In this document: positions 19,571 through 27,457 of the stretch, in pieces | Numbering within the stretch: the first letter of the stretch is position 1 | Layout of the letters: each line of letters begins with the position of its first letter | Source: Thiohalocapsa sp963698775 | GTDB taxonomy: Bacteria > Pseudomonadota > Gammaproteobacteria > Chromatiales > Chromatiaceae | Assembly: GCA_963698775.1 (NCBI GenBank) | Contig: CAVOSE010000068.1 | Coordinates: 7,548 to 71,547, forward strand | DNA: 64,000 bases | Direction of reading: 5' to 3' | Translations under genes and position numbers: made by a program | Notes under the pieces: generated by a model | Databases searched by the model: none | Seen by the model: the letters and a program-made list of their open reading frames with translations, nothing else | Told to the model about the DNA's origin: nothing

Positions 19571-19918
19571 CACGAAAACTCCAATGTTGAAACGATCATA
19601 AAGTGGGGTTTGGTCGACGGAACGAGGCTCGCGGGGTGCCCAGCAAAGCTCCGTGGCTCGGCGAGCAGCAGAAGCTCGACTTGGGCCGATACATGGGTGC
19701 GCCCTGCCGGATTTCTCGTCCGTCCGCCTTTTTGGACGCGGCCAGTATATGATTGGCGATCTGACAGGGTCGTTGCGAAACGGCAATTCCGCCAGAGTGT
19801 CAGTCACGCTTGAATCCATGCCAGGGCCATGGGAAGTGTACCCCTTGGAGGGCGCTTTTTGAGCGCACGGCAGGTGCCGAATAACCAAATCATTGACGAG
19901 GAGATTCCCGGCGACCTC
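19571..19918. other. Divergent intergenic region before the DegS-like protease
   Basis: 348 bp between the DUF2892 gene and the protease start. The protease frame is open from 19829, but the residues before 19919 precede its hydrophobic anchor and look untranslated. No repeat or operator was recognised. Confidence 0.4.
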
Positions 19919-21061
19919 ATGCATGGTTTCAACTTGCCGCGGCTTCTGTTCTGGGCCGCAATCCTGTTTCTGGCCTCTTTGGCGCTGAAGCCCTGGCTTG
20001 AACTGGTGTTGGTGAAATACGACGTCGAGCCGCGGCCGGTGACGGCCCGTGGCGACATCGCCGGTGATGAGCAGGCCACCATCGAGATCTTCGAGTCGGC
20101 CAGCCCATCGGTCGTTTACATCAGCACCACCGCCGAGTTGCTGAGCCCCTGGACGCGGAATTTAACCGAGGTTCGTCGGGGCACTGGTTCCGGCTTCGTG
20201 TGGGACGGCAGCGGGCATATCGTCACCAACTACCACGTCATCGAAGATGCCCGATCGGCGCGGGTAAGGTTGTCCGATGGGCGGTCCTATAACGCCCGGT
20301 TTATCGGCGCGAGTCCAGAGCATGACCTGGCGGTGTTGCGCATTGGCGTCTCGTTGGCGCGCATCAAGCCCGTTGCCATCGGTAGCAGCGGCGACTTGCG
20401 GGTCGGACAAAAGGTGTTTGCGATCGGCAATCCGTTCGGCTTCGACTACAGTCTGACGACCGGTGTCGTCTCGGCGTTGAACCGCACCATCTACTCGGAC
20501 GAGCATGGCGAGATCCGTCATCTGGTCCAAACCGACGCAGCCATCAATCCCGGCAACTCCGGCGGTCCGTTGCTGGACAGTGCCGGCCGTCTCATTGGGG
20601 TCAACACCGCCATCTACAGCCCGTCGGGTGGCTTCAGTGGCATCGGTTTCGCGGTGCCCGTCGATACCGTCAATCGGGTCGTGCCGCAGTTGATCGCCAA
20701 CGGCCGCTATCTGCGCCCCCGTCTCGGCATCCTTGGAGACGATGACGTCAGCCGGCCGATCTTGGCCGGGCTCGGGCTAGAGGGCGTGGTGATCCTGCGG
20801 GTCGAACCCGATTCACCGGCAGCCGTGGCCGGGTTGGAGGGGACGCGCGTTTCAGAAGCCGGAGACGTCATCCCCGGCGACATCATTCAGGCCGTCGATG
20901 GCAAACCGGTCGGTGAGATGGGCGATCTCATCGACCTGTTGGATAACTACCGCATCGGCGATGAGGTCATGCTAGACCTGATCCGTGGCGGGGTCCGTGG
21001 CGGCAGCCCGACCAAGTTGTCGGTGATCCTGGGCGGTCCCGATGAACGGATCGAGCGATAG
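19919..21061 (+). CDS. DegS/HtrA-family periplasmic serine protease
   Basis: This 380-residue protein has an N-terminal membrane anchor (about 8-26, LLFWAAILFLASLAL). A trypsin-like domain follows with the triad His (TNYHVIED), Asp (EHDLAVLRI) and Ser (NPGNSGGPLLD). A single PDZ domain occupies about 265-370. One anchor plus one PDZ matches DegS, which starts the sigma-E envelope-stress cascade by cutting RseA, rather than DegP with two PDZ domains. The start at ATG 19919 begins the anchor and has GAGGAG about 15 bases upstream. An earlier in-frame start adds 30 unlikely residues. Confidence 0.9.
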   Translation: MHGFNLPRLLFWAAILFLASLALKPWLELVLVKYDVEPRPVTARGDIAGDEQATIEIFESASPSVVYISTTAELLSPWTRNLTEVRRGTGSGFVWDGSGHIVTNYHVIEDARSARVRLSDGRSYNARFIGASPEHDLAVLRIGVSLARIKPVAIGSSGDLRVGQKVFAIGNPFGFDYSLTTGVVSALNRTIYSDEHGEIRHLVQTDAAINPGNSGGPLLDSAGRLIGVNTAIYSPSGGFSGIGFAVPVDTVNRVVPQLIANGRYLRPRLGILGDDDVSRPILAGLGLEGVVILRVEPDSPAAVAGLEGTRVSEAGDVIPGDIIQAVDGKPVGEMGDLIDLLDNYRIGDEVMLDLIRGGVRGGSPTKLSVILGGPDERIER

Positions 21062-21144
21062 AGTTGGGCCGTGTCTGTGTGCGCTGCTCTGGATTACCTC
21101 ACGTTCCATCTGTCAGCCGATGCGCGAGGTCGGAGTAGGGCAGC

Positions 21145-21402
21145 CTAGTTTAGCCCGCAGACCCCGGTGGGGCAGCAACCGCCGGCACCGCAGGCGGGTG
21201 CGCTGCCGCTGCCAAGACTAGCGCTGGAGATCAGATTGCCGCCGTTGGCCATGCGTTGCACCGGGGCGTCGGCCGCGGTATCACCACGGGACCGGCTGGC
21301 GCGTTCGCACAGCTCGCCCCAGGTGCTGATCTTTTCGCTCATGCGATGGTTGACCTCGACGACTTGGCCATTGGCATCGCAGCGATAATCGTAAGTGGGC
21401 AT
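21145..21402 (-). CDS. FmdB-type putative regulatory protein
   Basis: These 85 residues begin MPTYDYRCDANGQVVEV, the usual opening of FmdB small zinc-ribbon proteins. The canonical CxxC pairs are missing: one Cys sits at position 8, and a Cys/Gly-rich tail (CGAGGCCPTGVCG) closes the protein, so any metal site must be rearranged. AGGAG precedes the ATG. The role is unknown; FmdB itself was named for regulation of an acetamidase/formamidase gene. Confidence 0.78.
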   Translation of the reverse strand: MPTYDYRCDANGQVVEVNHRMSEKISTWGELCERASRSRGDTAADAPVQRMANGGNLISSASLGSGSAPACGAGGCCPTGVCGLN

Positions 21403-21506
21403 GGTGAGTGGCTCCTATATCGGTGTTTTCTAATATGGCTAGATTATATCCAGCACGGCTGACAACGCAATGGCGTTAGGGTGGTGCGCGCAACGAGGTT
21501 AGTGCG

Positions 21507-22076
21507 CTACCACAGCTGGCTCGCGGCCCAAAGCCTAGCGCGAAGGCCGACACCGGTGTGGTAACCGACGCCGGCGAAGCGGATGTTTCCGTTGCCGTCG
21601 ATGACAAAACTGGCCGGCACGCCGCGCACGCCCCACTCGGTCGCAATTTCGCCGTAGGGGTCGGCAATCACGTCGAATGACAATCCTTGTTCGCGGCGAT
21701 AGTCGTTGATTTCTGCATCGGTGCCGGACTCCATGGCAACGGTGATGACCTTGTAGTCGGCGTTCAGTGCCTCGATGGTGCCCTCCTGAAGCTTGCAGAT
21801 TGGGCACCAGACGGCCCAGAAATGCACCAATATCGGCTGGCCGCGCAGTTGGGCCAGACCGAAGGGCCGTGCGTTGGTTGTGGTCGCGTCCAGGGTGGGC
21901 GCCTCGCCACTGATCAGCGGACGAGACTTGAACCATTGCACGCCGAAGACGATGACCAGGATCAGCAGGATGTTCAGAAGCCAGCCGAGCCACCTGCGTT
22001 GCGGTCGGGGGTTGGAGTCTTGCGTCGGTTTGCCCATGTCCGTGAATGCCGCATCTGGTGTGGTTGTTCGCGACAT
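21507..22076 (-). CDS. Membrane-anchored thioredoxin-like protein (TlpA/ScsD type)
   Basis: The 189 residues have one membrane helix (about 30-48) and a periplasmic redoxin fold with the active site WCPIC. A cis-Pro region (GVRGVPASFVIDG) follows. The length and the motif FWAVWCPIC resemble ScsD and related disulfide oxidoreductases. The likely role is thiol-disulfide exchange on periplasmic proteins. A second possible start is at 22037. It diverges from the periplasmic rhodanese gene, which suggests a shared role in envelope sulfur or thiol chemistry. Confidence 0.85.
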   Translation of the reverse strand: MSRTTTPDAAFTDMGKPTQDSNPRPQRRWLGWLLNILLILVIVFGVQWFKSRPLISGEAPTLDATTTNARPFGLAQLRGQPILVHFWAVWCPICKLQEGTIEALNADYKVITVAMESGTDAEINDYRREQGLSFDVIADPYGEIATEWGVRGVPASFVIDGNGNIRFAGVGYHTGVGLRARLWAASQLW

Positions 22077-22197
22077 AGTATGCCCGCGCCGTCGACCGGT
22101 TGCTGCAACAACTGGTCATAACGCTGGTGCTTATCATTGGTGCCAGTCGGCGCCGTCGCTGGCGAAGCCCCGATTCAGATCCCTACGGAGAGCATGC

Positions 22198-22923
22198 ATG
22201 CAGTTACGCCCCCGATCCTTGTTGGCCTTGCTTGCGTTGGCGCTGTTTTTCGCTCCGACCGCCTGGGCCGCGGACCCCGATGATGGCGTCTTCGACCTGG
22301 ACCACCTCGACGTCCGCATCACGGATGATCTGCCCTTTTTGGAATTGGAACACGAAGGCACGCCAGTATTATTGATGCGTCATCAGGACCCTGACCACAG
22401 CATCGACGCGCCCTACGATAAGACGGCGCGGCCCTGTCCGCCCTATTGCGTGCAGCCGATACAGATCGCGCCCGGAGTCGAAACCATCGGTGAGCTGGAA
22501 CTGATCGAGTATTTGAAGCGGGTAGACGCCGGCGATCCGACGCTATTGGTGATCGATTCCCGCACTAACGACTGGGCGCAGCGCGGCACCATTCCGGGCT
22601 CGGTGCACATCCCCTACACCCGACTCGACCCTGAGTACGCGTCGCCGCAACAGATCGCGGAGGCCCTTCAGCTGGAGTTCGGCGCCGCCAGCGCCGATGG
22701 CATCTGGGATTTCGGTGGGGCCAAGACGTTGGTCTTTTTCTGCAACGGCGTTTGGTGTGGTCAGTCGCCCACCAACATTAAGGCGCTGCTTGGCTTCGGT
22801 TATCCGGCGCATCGAATTAAGTGGTACCGCGGCGGCATGCAGGCGTGGGAGTCGCTTGGGCTGACGACCGTGAAGCGGAAGGCGCCGGTAGCGGCCGACG
22901 CGCCGGGTGAGTCGGCGCGCTGA
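22198..22923 (+). CDS. Periplasmic rhodanese-like protein
   Basis: The 241 residues have a signal peptide (about 1-24, ending PTAWA). The rhodanese domain spans about 100-225 (LLVIDSRTNDWAQRGTIPGS) with an active-site loop FFCNGVWCGQSPTN; the first Cys is the expected sulfur carrier. The N-terminal 75 residues include CPPYC. GGAG seven bases before ATG 22198 supports this start; upstream in-frame sequence is not signal-like. Known family activity is transfer or binding of sulfane sulfur. A periplasmic location in a sulfur oxidiser is notable, but its partner is unknown. Confidence 0.85.
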   Translation: MQLRPRSLLALLALALFFAPTAWAADPDDGVFDLDHLDVRITDDLPFLELEHEGTPVLLMRHQDPDHSIDAPYDKTARPCPPYCVQPIQIAPGVETIGELELIEYLKRVDAGDPTLLVIDSRTNDWAQRGTIPGSVHIPYTRLDPEYASPQQIAEALQLEFGAASADGIWDFGGAKTLVFFCNGVWCGQSPTNIKALLGFGYPAHRIKWYRGGMQAWESLGLTTVKRKAPVAADAPGESAR

Positions 22924-22930
22924 ATTCGTC

Positions 22931-22956
22931 TGATCTTTGGCCACGATGGCCACTCA
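22931..22956. repeat. Dispersed palindromic motif, copy 1 (TTTGGCCACGATGGCCA core)
   Basis: This is a 26-bp motif eight bases after the rhodanese stop, between convergent genes. It matches the motif at 27318-27343 at 23 of 26 bases. The core TGGCCA-CGA-TGGCCA can fold as a short hairpin. Confidence 0.5.
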
Positions 22957-22967
22957 AGCTTATTTCC

Positions 22968-23750
22968 TTAGCGTTTGATCTCTACCTGCACGCGAATCCA
23001 CCGGTTGATGAGCCTGCTGAGGCTGCCCGATGTTCGCCATTTGCCGATGATTGCATTGACGTTGCGCTCCAGTACCTCGTCCTCCGCGCGCAGTGCCCAG
23101 GCGAGGCGTTCCTCCGTTAGCGGGCGGAAGATACCCAGCAAGTCGGTTTCGTAGGGGTTCGTGGCGATGGCCCAGACGGTGGTGGCGTCATGCACGAAGA
23201 TGTCGATGTCGCCGGCGCGTAAGGCGGCGATACCCCAAGTGGCATCGACGACGGGAACGCGCTTCGCGTTGGGAAGGTTTGCCTGCACGAAACGCGCACC
23301 GGCGGAGCCCCGTTGGTAGCCGACGCGTGCCGACGTCGTGACGATGTCGAGTAAGCGGCCGAAGGTCGCGGCATCCTCAGTTCGGATCAACGCCATTTGG
23401 CCAGTGTGAAGTAGGGCCGAACTGGCGGCCAGTCCAAGCGCGTGCAGATCGGCGTCGGGTAGCGTCGAGAGCACCAGGTCGACCCGCCCGCCTCGCAGGC
23501 CATCGATTAGGCGCGCGCTCGGCATTTCCTGCAGGCGCAGTTGCGTGCCCAGTTCAGTGACTAGGGCGCGGGCAAGGTCCACTTCCAGGCCGCGCAGAAC
23601 GCCATGCTCGAAGGACGCCATGGGCGCGCCGCTTGCGCTGATGCCGAAGCGAAGCGATGGTTGGTCCTCGTCGGCGATGGCGACGGTGCTCATGCCCAGC
23701 AGCACGGCCAGCACCGCGATGCCGAGTTGGGTGATTGGAAATCGCATCAT
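22968..23750 (-). CDS. Periplasmic solute-binding protein, family 3 type
   Basis: The 260 residues have a signal peptide (about 1-27, ending TVAIA). A type-II periplasmic binding fold follows (LRFGISASGAPMASFEHG, then LRGLEVDLARALVTELG and LRGGRVDLVLSTLPD), as in amino-acid-type SBP_bac_3 proteins. No ABC permease or ATPase is beside it, so it may feed a distant transporter or act as a sensor. The start is MM at 23750/23747, and no clear ribosome site is visible. The longer reading to 23813 would overlap the divergent HD gene. Confidence 0.8.
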   Translation of the reverse strand: MMRFPITQLGIAVLAVLLGMSTVAIADEDQPSLRFGISASGAPMASFEHGVLRGLEVDLARALVTELGTQLRLQEMPSARLIDGLRGGRVDLVLSTLPDADLHALGLAASSALLHTGQMALIRTEDAATFGRLLDIVTTSARVGYQRGSAGARFVQANLPNAKRVPVVDATWGIAALRAGDIDIFVHDATTVWAIATNPYETDLLGIFRPLTEERLAWALRAEDEVLERNVNAIIGKWRTSGSLSRLINRWIRVQVEIKR

Positions 23751-23807
23751 TCGGATATAGGGTAGGGTCTTTCGACGCCGGAGCCGTTCATTGGAGAGAG
23801 GGTAAAG

Positions 23808-24455
23808 ATGCAAGATTCGGATTCACAGGGCTTCAGGGAGGAGCCAGGTGGAGCAAGCCCCGTTGAGTTCGCCGGTGGGCACGCTGACGCCGCGGCATCG
23901 TTCCAACCCCTGCCGATGCTATCGCGGGCGCTGCGTTTTGCGGCGACCAAGCATCGGCACCAGCGGCGCAAGGATGCGGAGGCATCGCCCTATATCAACC
24001 ATCCGATCGCCGTGCTGTCGATCCTCACCGAAGAGGCTGCGGTCGACTCACCTCAGGTGCTGTGTGCGGCAGTGCTTCATGACACCATCGAAGACACCGA
24101 GACCAATGCCGAGGAACTGCGGGCGGCCTTTGGTTTCGAGGTGCTGCAGACCGTTTTGGCGGTGACCGACGACAAGGCGCTGCCGAAGGCCGAACGCAAA
24201 CGGCAACAGGTGCTGCGAGCAGCATCGGCCAGTCATGACGCGCGTCTGGTGAAGCTTGCTGACAAGATCGCCAATCTACGCGATTTGGCGGAGCACCCGC
24301 CGCATGGCTGGGATACAGCGCGCCGACTTGCCTATTGTAGCTGGGCGATGGAAGTCATCGACCAGTTGCGGGGAACCCACGCCGAACTTGAGCGGCTGTT
24401 CGATCGCGCCCACGCTCGCTGCGTCGCCGCCGTCTCGGCCCGCGAGCGCCGGTAG
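23808..24455 (+). CDS. MESH1-like HD hydrolase (stand-alone ppGpp hydrolase-type domain)
   Basis: The 215 residues have a short variable N-terminus (1-36) and then a single HD domain with all motifs of the SpoT/MESH1 hydrolase: KHRHQRRKD (His49), SPYINHPIAV, VLHDTIEDT (His91, Asp92, Glu94-Asp95), VTDDK and LVKLADKIANL (Asp152). No synthetase, TGS or ACT domain is present. In metazoan MESH1 and bacterial small alarmone hydrolases this unit hydrolyses ppGpp, and MESH1 also NADPH. That function is inferred here from motifs. GAGAGAGGG lies before the ATG. It is divergent from the solute-binding gene and convergent with cysG. Confidence 0.85.
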   Translation: MQDSDSQGFREEPGGASPVEFAGGHADAAASFQPLPMLSRALRFAATKHRHQRRKDAEASPYINHPIAVLSILTEEAAVDSPQVLCAAVLHDTIEDTETNAEELRAAFGFEVLQTVLAVTDDKALPKAERKRQQVLRAASASHDARLVKLADKIANLRDLAEHPPHGWDTARRLAYCSWAMEVIDQLRGTHAELERLFDRAHARCVAAVSARERR

Positions 24456-24468
24456 TCGCGGGCCGTAC

Positions 24469-25899
24469 TCAGGCCCCCGGCAGCAGCGGGGTCGTCGCGC
24501 CCTGTTCCGGATCGGGGATCGTGTTGAACCAGGAGAGCTTTTCGCGCAGCTTGACCACGTCGCCGACGATGATCAGCGTCGGCGGTTTCGGCGGGTCCGC
24601 CTGCACTTGGCCCATGATCGTGTCCAATGTCCCAGCGTAGATCTTTTGCATGTGCGTGGTGCCTTGTTGCACCAGGGCGATGGGTCGATCTGGTGGCGCG
24701 CCATGTTCGATTAGATTGGCAATGATGATCGGCAAGCCCACCAGGCCCATGTAAAAGACCACGGTCTGGTGCGGTTGCGCGAGCTGTGACCAGTTCAGAT
24801 TCATGGTGCCATCCTTGAGGTGGCCCGTGACGAAGCTGACCGACTGCGCATAGTCCCGATGCGTCAGCGGAATACCGCCATAACAGGCGCAACCGCTCGC
24901 CGCGGTGATGCCTGGCACTACCTGGAACGGAACACCCTCGGCGGCCAGGGTGTCGATCTCCTCGCCGCCGCGGCCGAAGATGAACGGATCGCCGCCCTTC
25001 AGACGCAGCACCCGATGCCCCTCCTTGGCGAGGCGGGCGAGCAGGGCGTTGATCTCCTCCTGCCGCATGGTGTGCTGGTTGCGCTGTTTGCCGACGTAGA
25101 TGTGCTCCGCGTCGCGGCGCACCATGTCGATGATCGGCTTGGCGACTAGGCGGTCGTAGACCACCACGTCCGCCTGCTGCATCAATCGCAGCGCCCTGAA
25201 TGTCAGCAGATCGGGGTCGCCGGGACCCGCACCGACCAGATAGACCTCGCCCATCGCGGACGGATTGCCAACGGCCACCAGTTCCCGCTCCATGACCGCG
25301 TCGGCCTCGTCGAGGTGGCCTGAGAAGATGCGTTCGGCGACGCCGCCTTGCAGCACGCGGTCCCAGAAGCGGCGTCGGTCGCGCTGCTTGTCGAAGCGCT
25401 CCTTGACGCGGTCGCGGTAGCGCGCGCAGAGCTCCGCGAGGCGACCGTAACCTGCGGGCACGAGGGATTCGAGTCGCGCTCGGAGCAGACGCGCGAGCAC
25501 CGGTGACGCGCTGCCGGTCGAGACGGCCACCACCACCGGCGAGCGGTCGATGATGGAGGGCATGATGAAGGTGCAGTCCTCCGGCTGATCTGCCACATTC
25601 ACCGGAATGCCGGCGGCCTTGGCCAGTTCGGCGATGTGCCGGTTGACGGCGCGATCGTCGGTGGCGGCGATGGCCAGGCGCACGCCGTCGAGGTCTGCGT
25701 CCTCGAACCGGCGCTCATGCCAAGTGATGGCAGGGTCATCGATGCGCGCGGCCAACTCGTCTACCAGTGCAGGGGAAACCAGCCGAACCTGGGCATGCGC
25801 ACGACGCAGGTTGTCGAGCTTGCGCAGCGCGATGGGCCCACCGCCCACGACCAGGCAGGGTTGCTGTTTGAGATCGAGGAAGATTGGAAGTTGTTCCAT
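24469..25899 (-). CDS. cysG: Siroheme synthase (uroporphyrinogen-III methyltransferase / precorrin-2 dehydrogenase / ferrochelatase)
   Basis: This trifunctional enzyme of 476 residues makes siroheme from uroporphyrinogen III. The N-terminal dehydrogenase/chelatase has the NAD motif VVGGGPIALRK (about 15-25) and the region GSASPVLARLLR. The C-terminal SAM methyltransferase starts at VYLVGAGPGDPDLLT (about 210) and includes LRLKGGDPFIFGRGGEE. The start at 25899 (MEQLPIFLDL) aligns with the family and has AAGG upstream; a Met eight codons earlier is possible. Siroheme serves sulfite reductase, including the reverse Dsr enzyme of sulfur oxidisers. It diverges from the rhodanese-tusA-dsrE2 cluster with a 64-bp gap. 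Confidence 0.95.
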   Translation of the reverse strand: MEQLPIFLDLKQQPCLVVGGGPIALRKLDNLRRAHAQVRLVSPALVDELAARIDDPAITWHERRFEDADLDGVRLAIAATDDRAVNRHIAELAKAAGIPVNVADQPEDCTFIMPSIIDRSPVVVAVSTGSASPVLARLLRARLESLVPAGYGRLAELCARYRDRVKERFDKQRDRRRFWDRVLQGGVAERIFSGHLDEADAVMERELVAVGNPSAMGEVYLVGAGPGDPDLLTFRALRLMQQADVVVYDRLVAKPIIDMVRRDAEHIYVGKQRNQHTMRQEEINALLARLAKEGHRVLRLKGGDPFIFGRGGEEIDTLAAEGVPFQVVPGITAASGCACYGGIPLTHRDYAQSVSFVTGHLKDGTMNLNWSQLAQPHQTVVFYMGLVGLPIIIANLIEHGAPPDRPIALVQQGTTHMQKIYAGTLDTIMGQVQADPPKPPTLIIVGDVVKLREKLSWFNTIPDPEQGATTPLLPGA

Positions 25900-25963
25900 C
25901 GTGTGCCTTGCCGTCTGTGACATAAAACATTAATATACTTAAATACTTGGGTAAAGGGTAGTC

Positions 25964-26296
25964 ATGCACGTGGTCAACGAGATCGATTCCGAAACTTTGC
26001 AGTCCCGCCTTGGCGATGGCGAGGATCTGCTGCTGCTGGACATTCGGACCCCCGACGAGGTCGCGCAGGGCGCGATCCCAAACGCGTCGCACATCCCAAT
26101 GCATCTGCTCCCCCTGCGTGCAACGGAGTTGCCGAAGGACAAGGATTTGGTGCTCTATTGCCGCAGCGGTGCACGCTCGTACCATGCCTGTCAGTTTCTA
26201 GCGCAGCAGGGCTTTAGCAACACATTGAACCTGCGCGGCGGCATTGTCGCGTGGGCCAGGCACGGCTACCCGATCGGTCGATTGGGGCCAGCCTGA
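25964..26296 (+). CDS. Cytoplasmic single-domain rhodanese of the rhd-tusA-dsrE2 cluster
   Basis: The 110 residues have the full rhodanese fold and the active loop CRSGAR, with the sulfur-carrying Cys66. No signal peptide is present. In sulfur oxidisers a rhodanese in this gene order passes sulfane sulfur to TusA (described for Allochromatium-type organisms). Here the order rhodanese, tusA, dsrE2 is the same, though 207 bp and a separate promoter lie before tusA. It diverges from cysG through an A+T-rich 40-64 bp gap. Confidence 0.92.
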   Translation: MHVVNEIDSETLQSRLGDGEDLLLLDIRTPDEVAQGAIPNASHIPMHLLPLRATELPKDKDLVLYCRSGARSYHACQFLAQQGFSNTLNLRGGIVAWARHGYPIGRLGPA

Positions 26297-26401
26297 GCCC
26301 GCATCCGTGCCGGATCCTGCGGCGCGGGCTGAGCGTCGACGACTGCCTGTCGAATCTGTCCTCGGTGGATGCCAGGTATCGACCCGTCGGCCGGAGCAAC
26401 C

Positions 26402-26430
26402 TTGCGTTTGCTAGCGGTTTGGCCTATAAA
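26402..26430 (+). promoter_or_regulatory. Sigma70-type promoter for tusA-dsrE2
   Basis: The -35 TTGCGT (26402-26407) and -10 TATAAA (26425-26430) are separated by exactly 17 bases. They lie 74 bp upstream of the tusA ATG in the gap after the rhodanese gene. This suggests that tusA-dsrE2 can be expressed independently of the rhodanese. Confidence 0.55.
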
Positions 26431-26503
26431 TCAGAACCTTTGTGATTGCTGAAATACTAACGCAGCAGTCGCGTTTCCTAGAACCCTCCGGAGGTTATAC
26501 AAG

Positions 26504-26734
26504 ATGGCAGACTTTGATTCGGAACTGGACGCAAGCGGCCTGAACTGCCCGTTGCCGATCCTTCGCGCGAAGAAGACCCTGAATGGCTTGGAGGCGGGCC
26601 AGGTGCTGCACATCATTGCCACCGACCCCGGCTCGGTCAAGGACTTCGACGCCTTTGCCAAGCAGACTGGCAACGAGCTGATGGAATCCAAAGAGGACGG
26701 CGGCAAGTTCCATTTCTTAATAAAGAAGGCCTGA
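26504..26734 (+). CDS. tusA: Sulfur-carrier protein TusA
   Basis: The 76 residues have the invariant Cys15-Pro16 motif (GLNCPLPILRAKK), where a persulfide is carried. A ribosome site GGAGG ends nine bases before the ATG. TusA in sulfur oxidisers shuttles sulfur between rhodanese, DsrE2, DsrEFH and heterodisulfide-reductase-like systems; in other bacteria it serves tRNA thiolation. The dsrE2 neighbour supports the oxidation role. Confidence 0.96.
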   Translation: MADFDSELDASGLNCPLPILRAKKTLNGLEAGQVLHIIATDPGSVKDFDAFAKQTGNELMESKEDGGKFHFLIKKA

Positions 26735-26800
26735 CCTCCGCCCCCTCACACCCACAATGACACGGTCCCCGTGATCGCGGGGTCCGACAGGAGGAAACCG

Positions 26801-27280
26801 ATGGACGAAAAGAAATTGGCGATCATCGCCACCAAGGGCTCGCTGGACTGGGCCTATCCCCCCTTCATCCTCGCATCCACCGCTTCCGCGCTAGGCTACG
26901 AGACGCAGATCTTCTTTACCTTCTATGGTCTGCAGCTGCTGAAGAAAAAGCTCGAGCTGCAGGTGACGCCGTTGGGTAACCCAGGCATGCCCATGCCCAT
27001 GGGCATGGACAAGTGGTTCCCGGTCCTCGGCATGGCCCTGCCTGGGATGCAGAGCATGATGACGGCCATGATGAAGCAGAAAATGAAGTCCAAGGGCGTC
27101 GCCAGCGTCGACGAGCTGCGCGAGCTTTGCCAGGAGGCCGAGGTCAAGCTGATCGCCTGTCAAATGACCGTCGATCTATTCGACATGGACCACGCCGACT
27201 TCATCGACGGTGTCGAATACGCGGGTGCGGCGGCATTCTTTGAGTTCGCCGGCGAGAGCGACATCTGTCTCTATATCTGA
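26801..27280 (+). CDS. dsrE2: DsrE2-like peroxiredoxin-family sulfurtransferase protein
   Basis: The 159 residues have the DsrE/DsrF/peroxiredoxin-like fold: KLAIIATKGSLDWAYPPF at the start, a Met/Pro-rich hydrophobic stretch (about 65-95, with GMPMPMGMDKWFPV) and a Cys in KLIACQMTVDLF. These features are typical of DsrE2, which is found with TusA and rhodanese. The start at 26801 follows a perfect AGGAGG (26789-26794); an in-frame codon ten earlier is less likely. The hydrophobic stretch suggests membrane association. Its exact acceptor is not settled in the family. Confidence 0.92.
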   Translation: MDEKKLAIIATKGSLDWAYPPFILASTASALGYETQIFFTFYGLQLLKKKLELQVTPLGNPGMPMPMGMDKWFPVLGMALPGMQSMMTAMMKQKMKSKGVASVDELRELCQEAEVKLIACQMTVDLFDMDHADFIDGVEYAGAAAFFEFAGESDICLYI

Positions 27281-27317
27281 AGAAAAGGCTCCGGGCGGGG
27301 GGCTGTCGTCCTACGCC

Positions 27318-27343
27318 TGATGTTTGGCCAGGATGGCCAATCA
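27318..27343. repeat. Dispersed palindromic motif, copy 2 (TTTGGCCAGGATGGCCA core)
   Basis: This 26-bp motif lies 38 bases after dsrE2, between convergent genes, and matches copy 1 at 23 of 26 bases. TTGGCCA and TGGCCAA form a seven-base-pair stem with a three-base loop. Confidence 0.5.
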
Positions 27344-27376
27344 GCGAGTATCTTCGCAGGGACTAAAGCTCCAGCC

Positions 27377-27409
27377 AAAAAAAAGGCCGTCCCACTCCGG
27401 GCGGCCTTT
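27377..27409 (-). terminator. Rho-independent terminator of the FadL-type gene
   Basis: On the minus strand the arms AAAGGCCGCCC and GGGACGGCCTTT (one bulged base) flank a five-base loop, and the transcript ends in a run of eight U. It lies about 50 bp after the porin stop. On the plus strand it has only three T, so it is weak for dsrE2. Confidence 0.8.
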
Positions 27410-27457
27410 GAAGTTGCGCGACGGCGCCGCGCGTTTGGGGGAATCGTCTAGTCGGTG

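Noticed and set aside
21793..22197. Upstream extension of the rhodanese frame
   Set aside because: It overlaps the divergent thioredoxin gene, and the signal peptide begins only at 22198.
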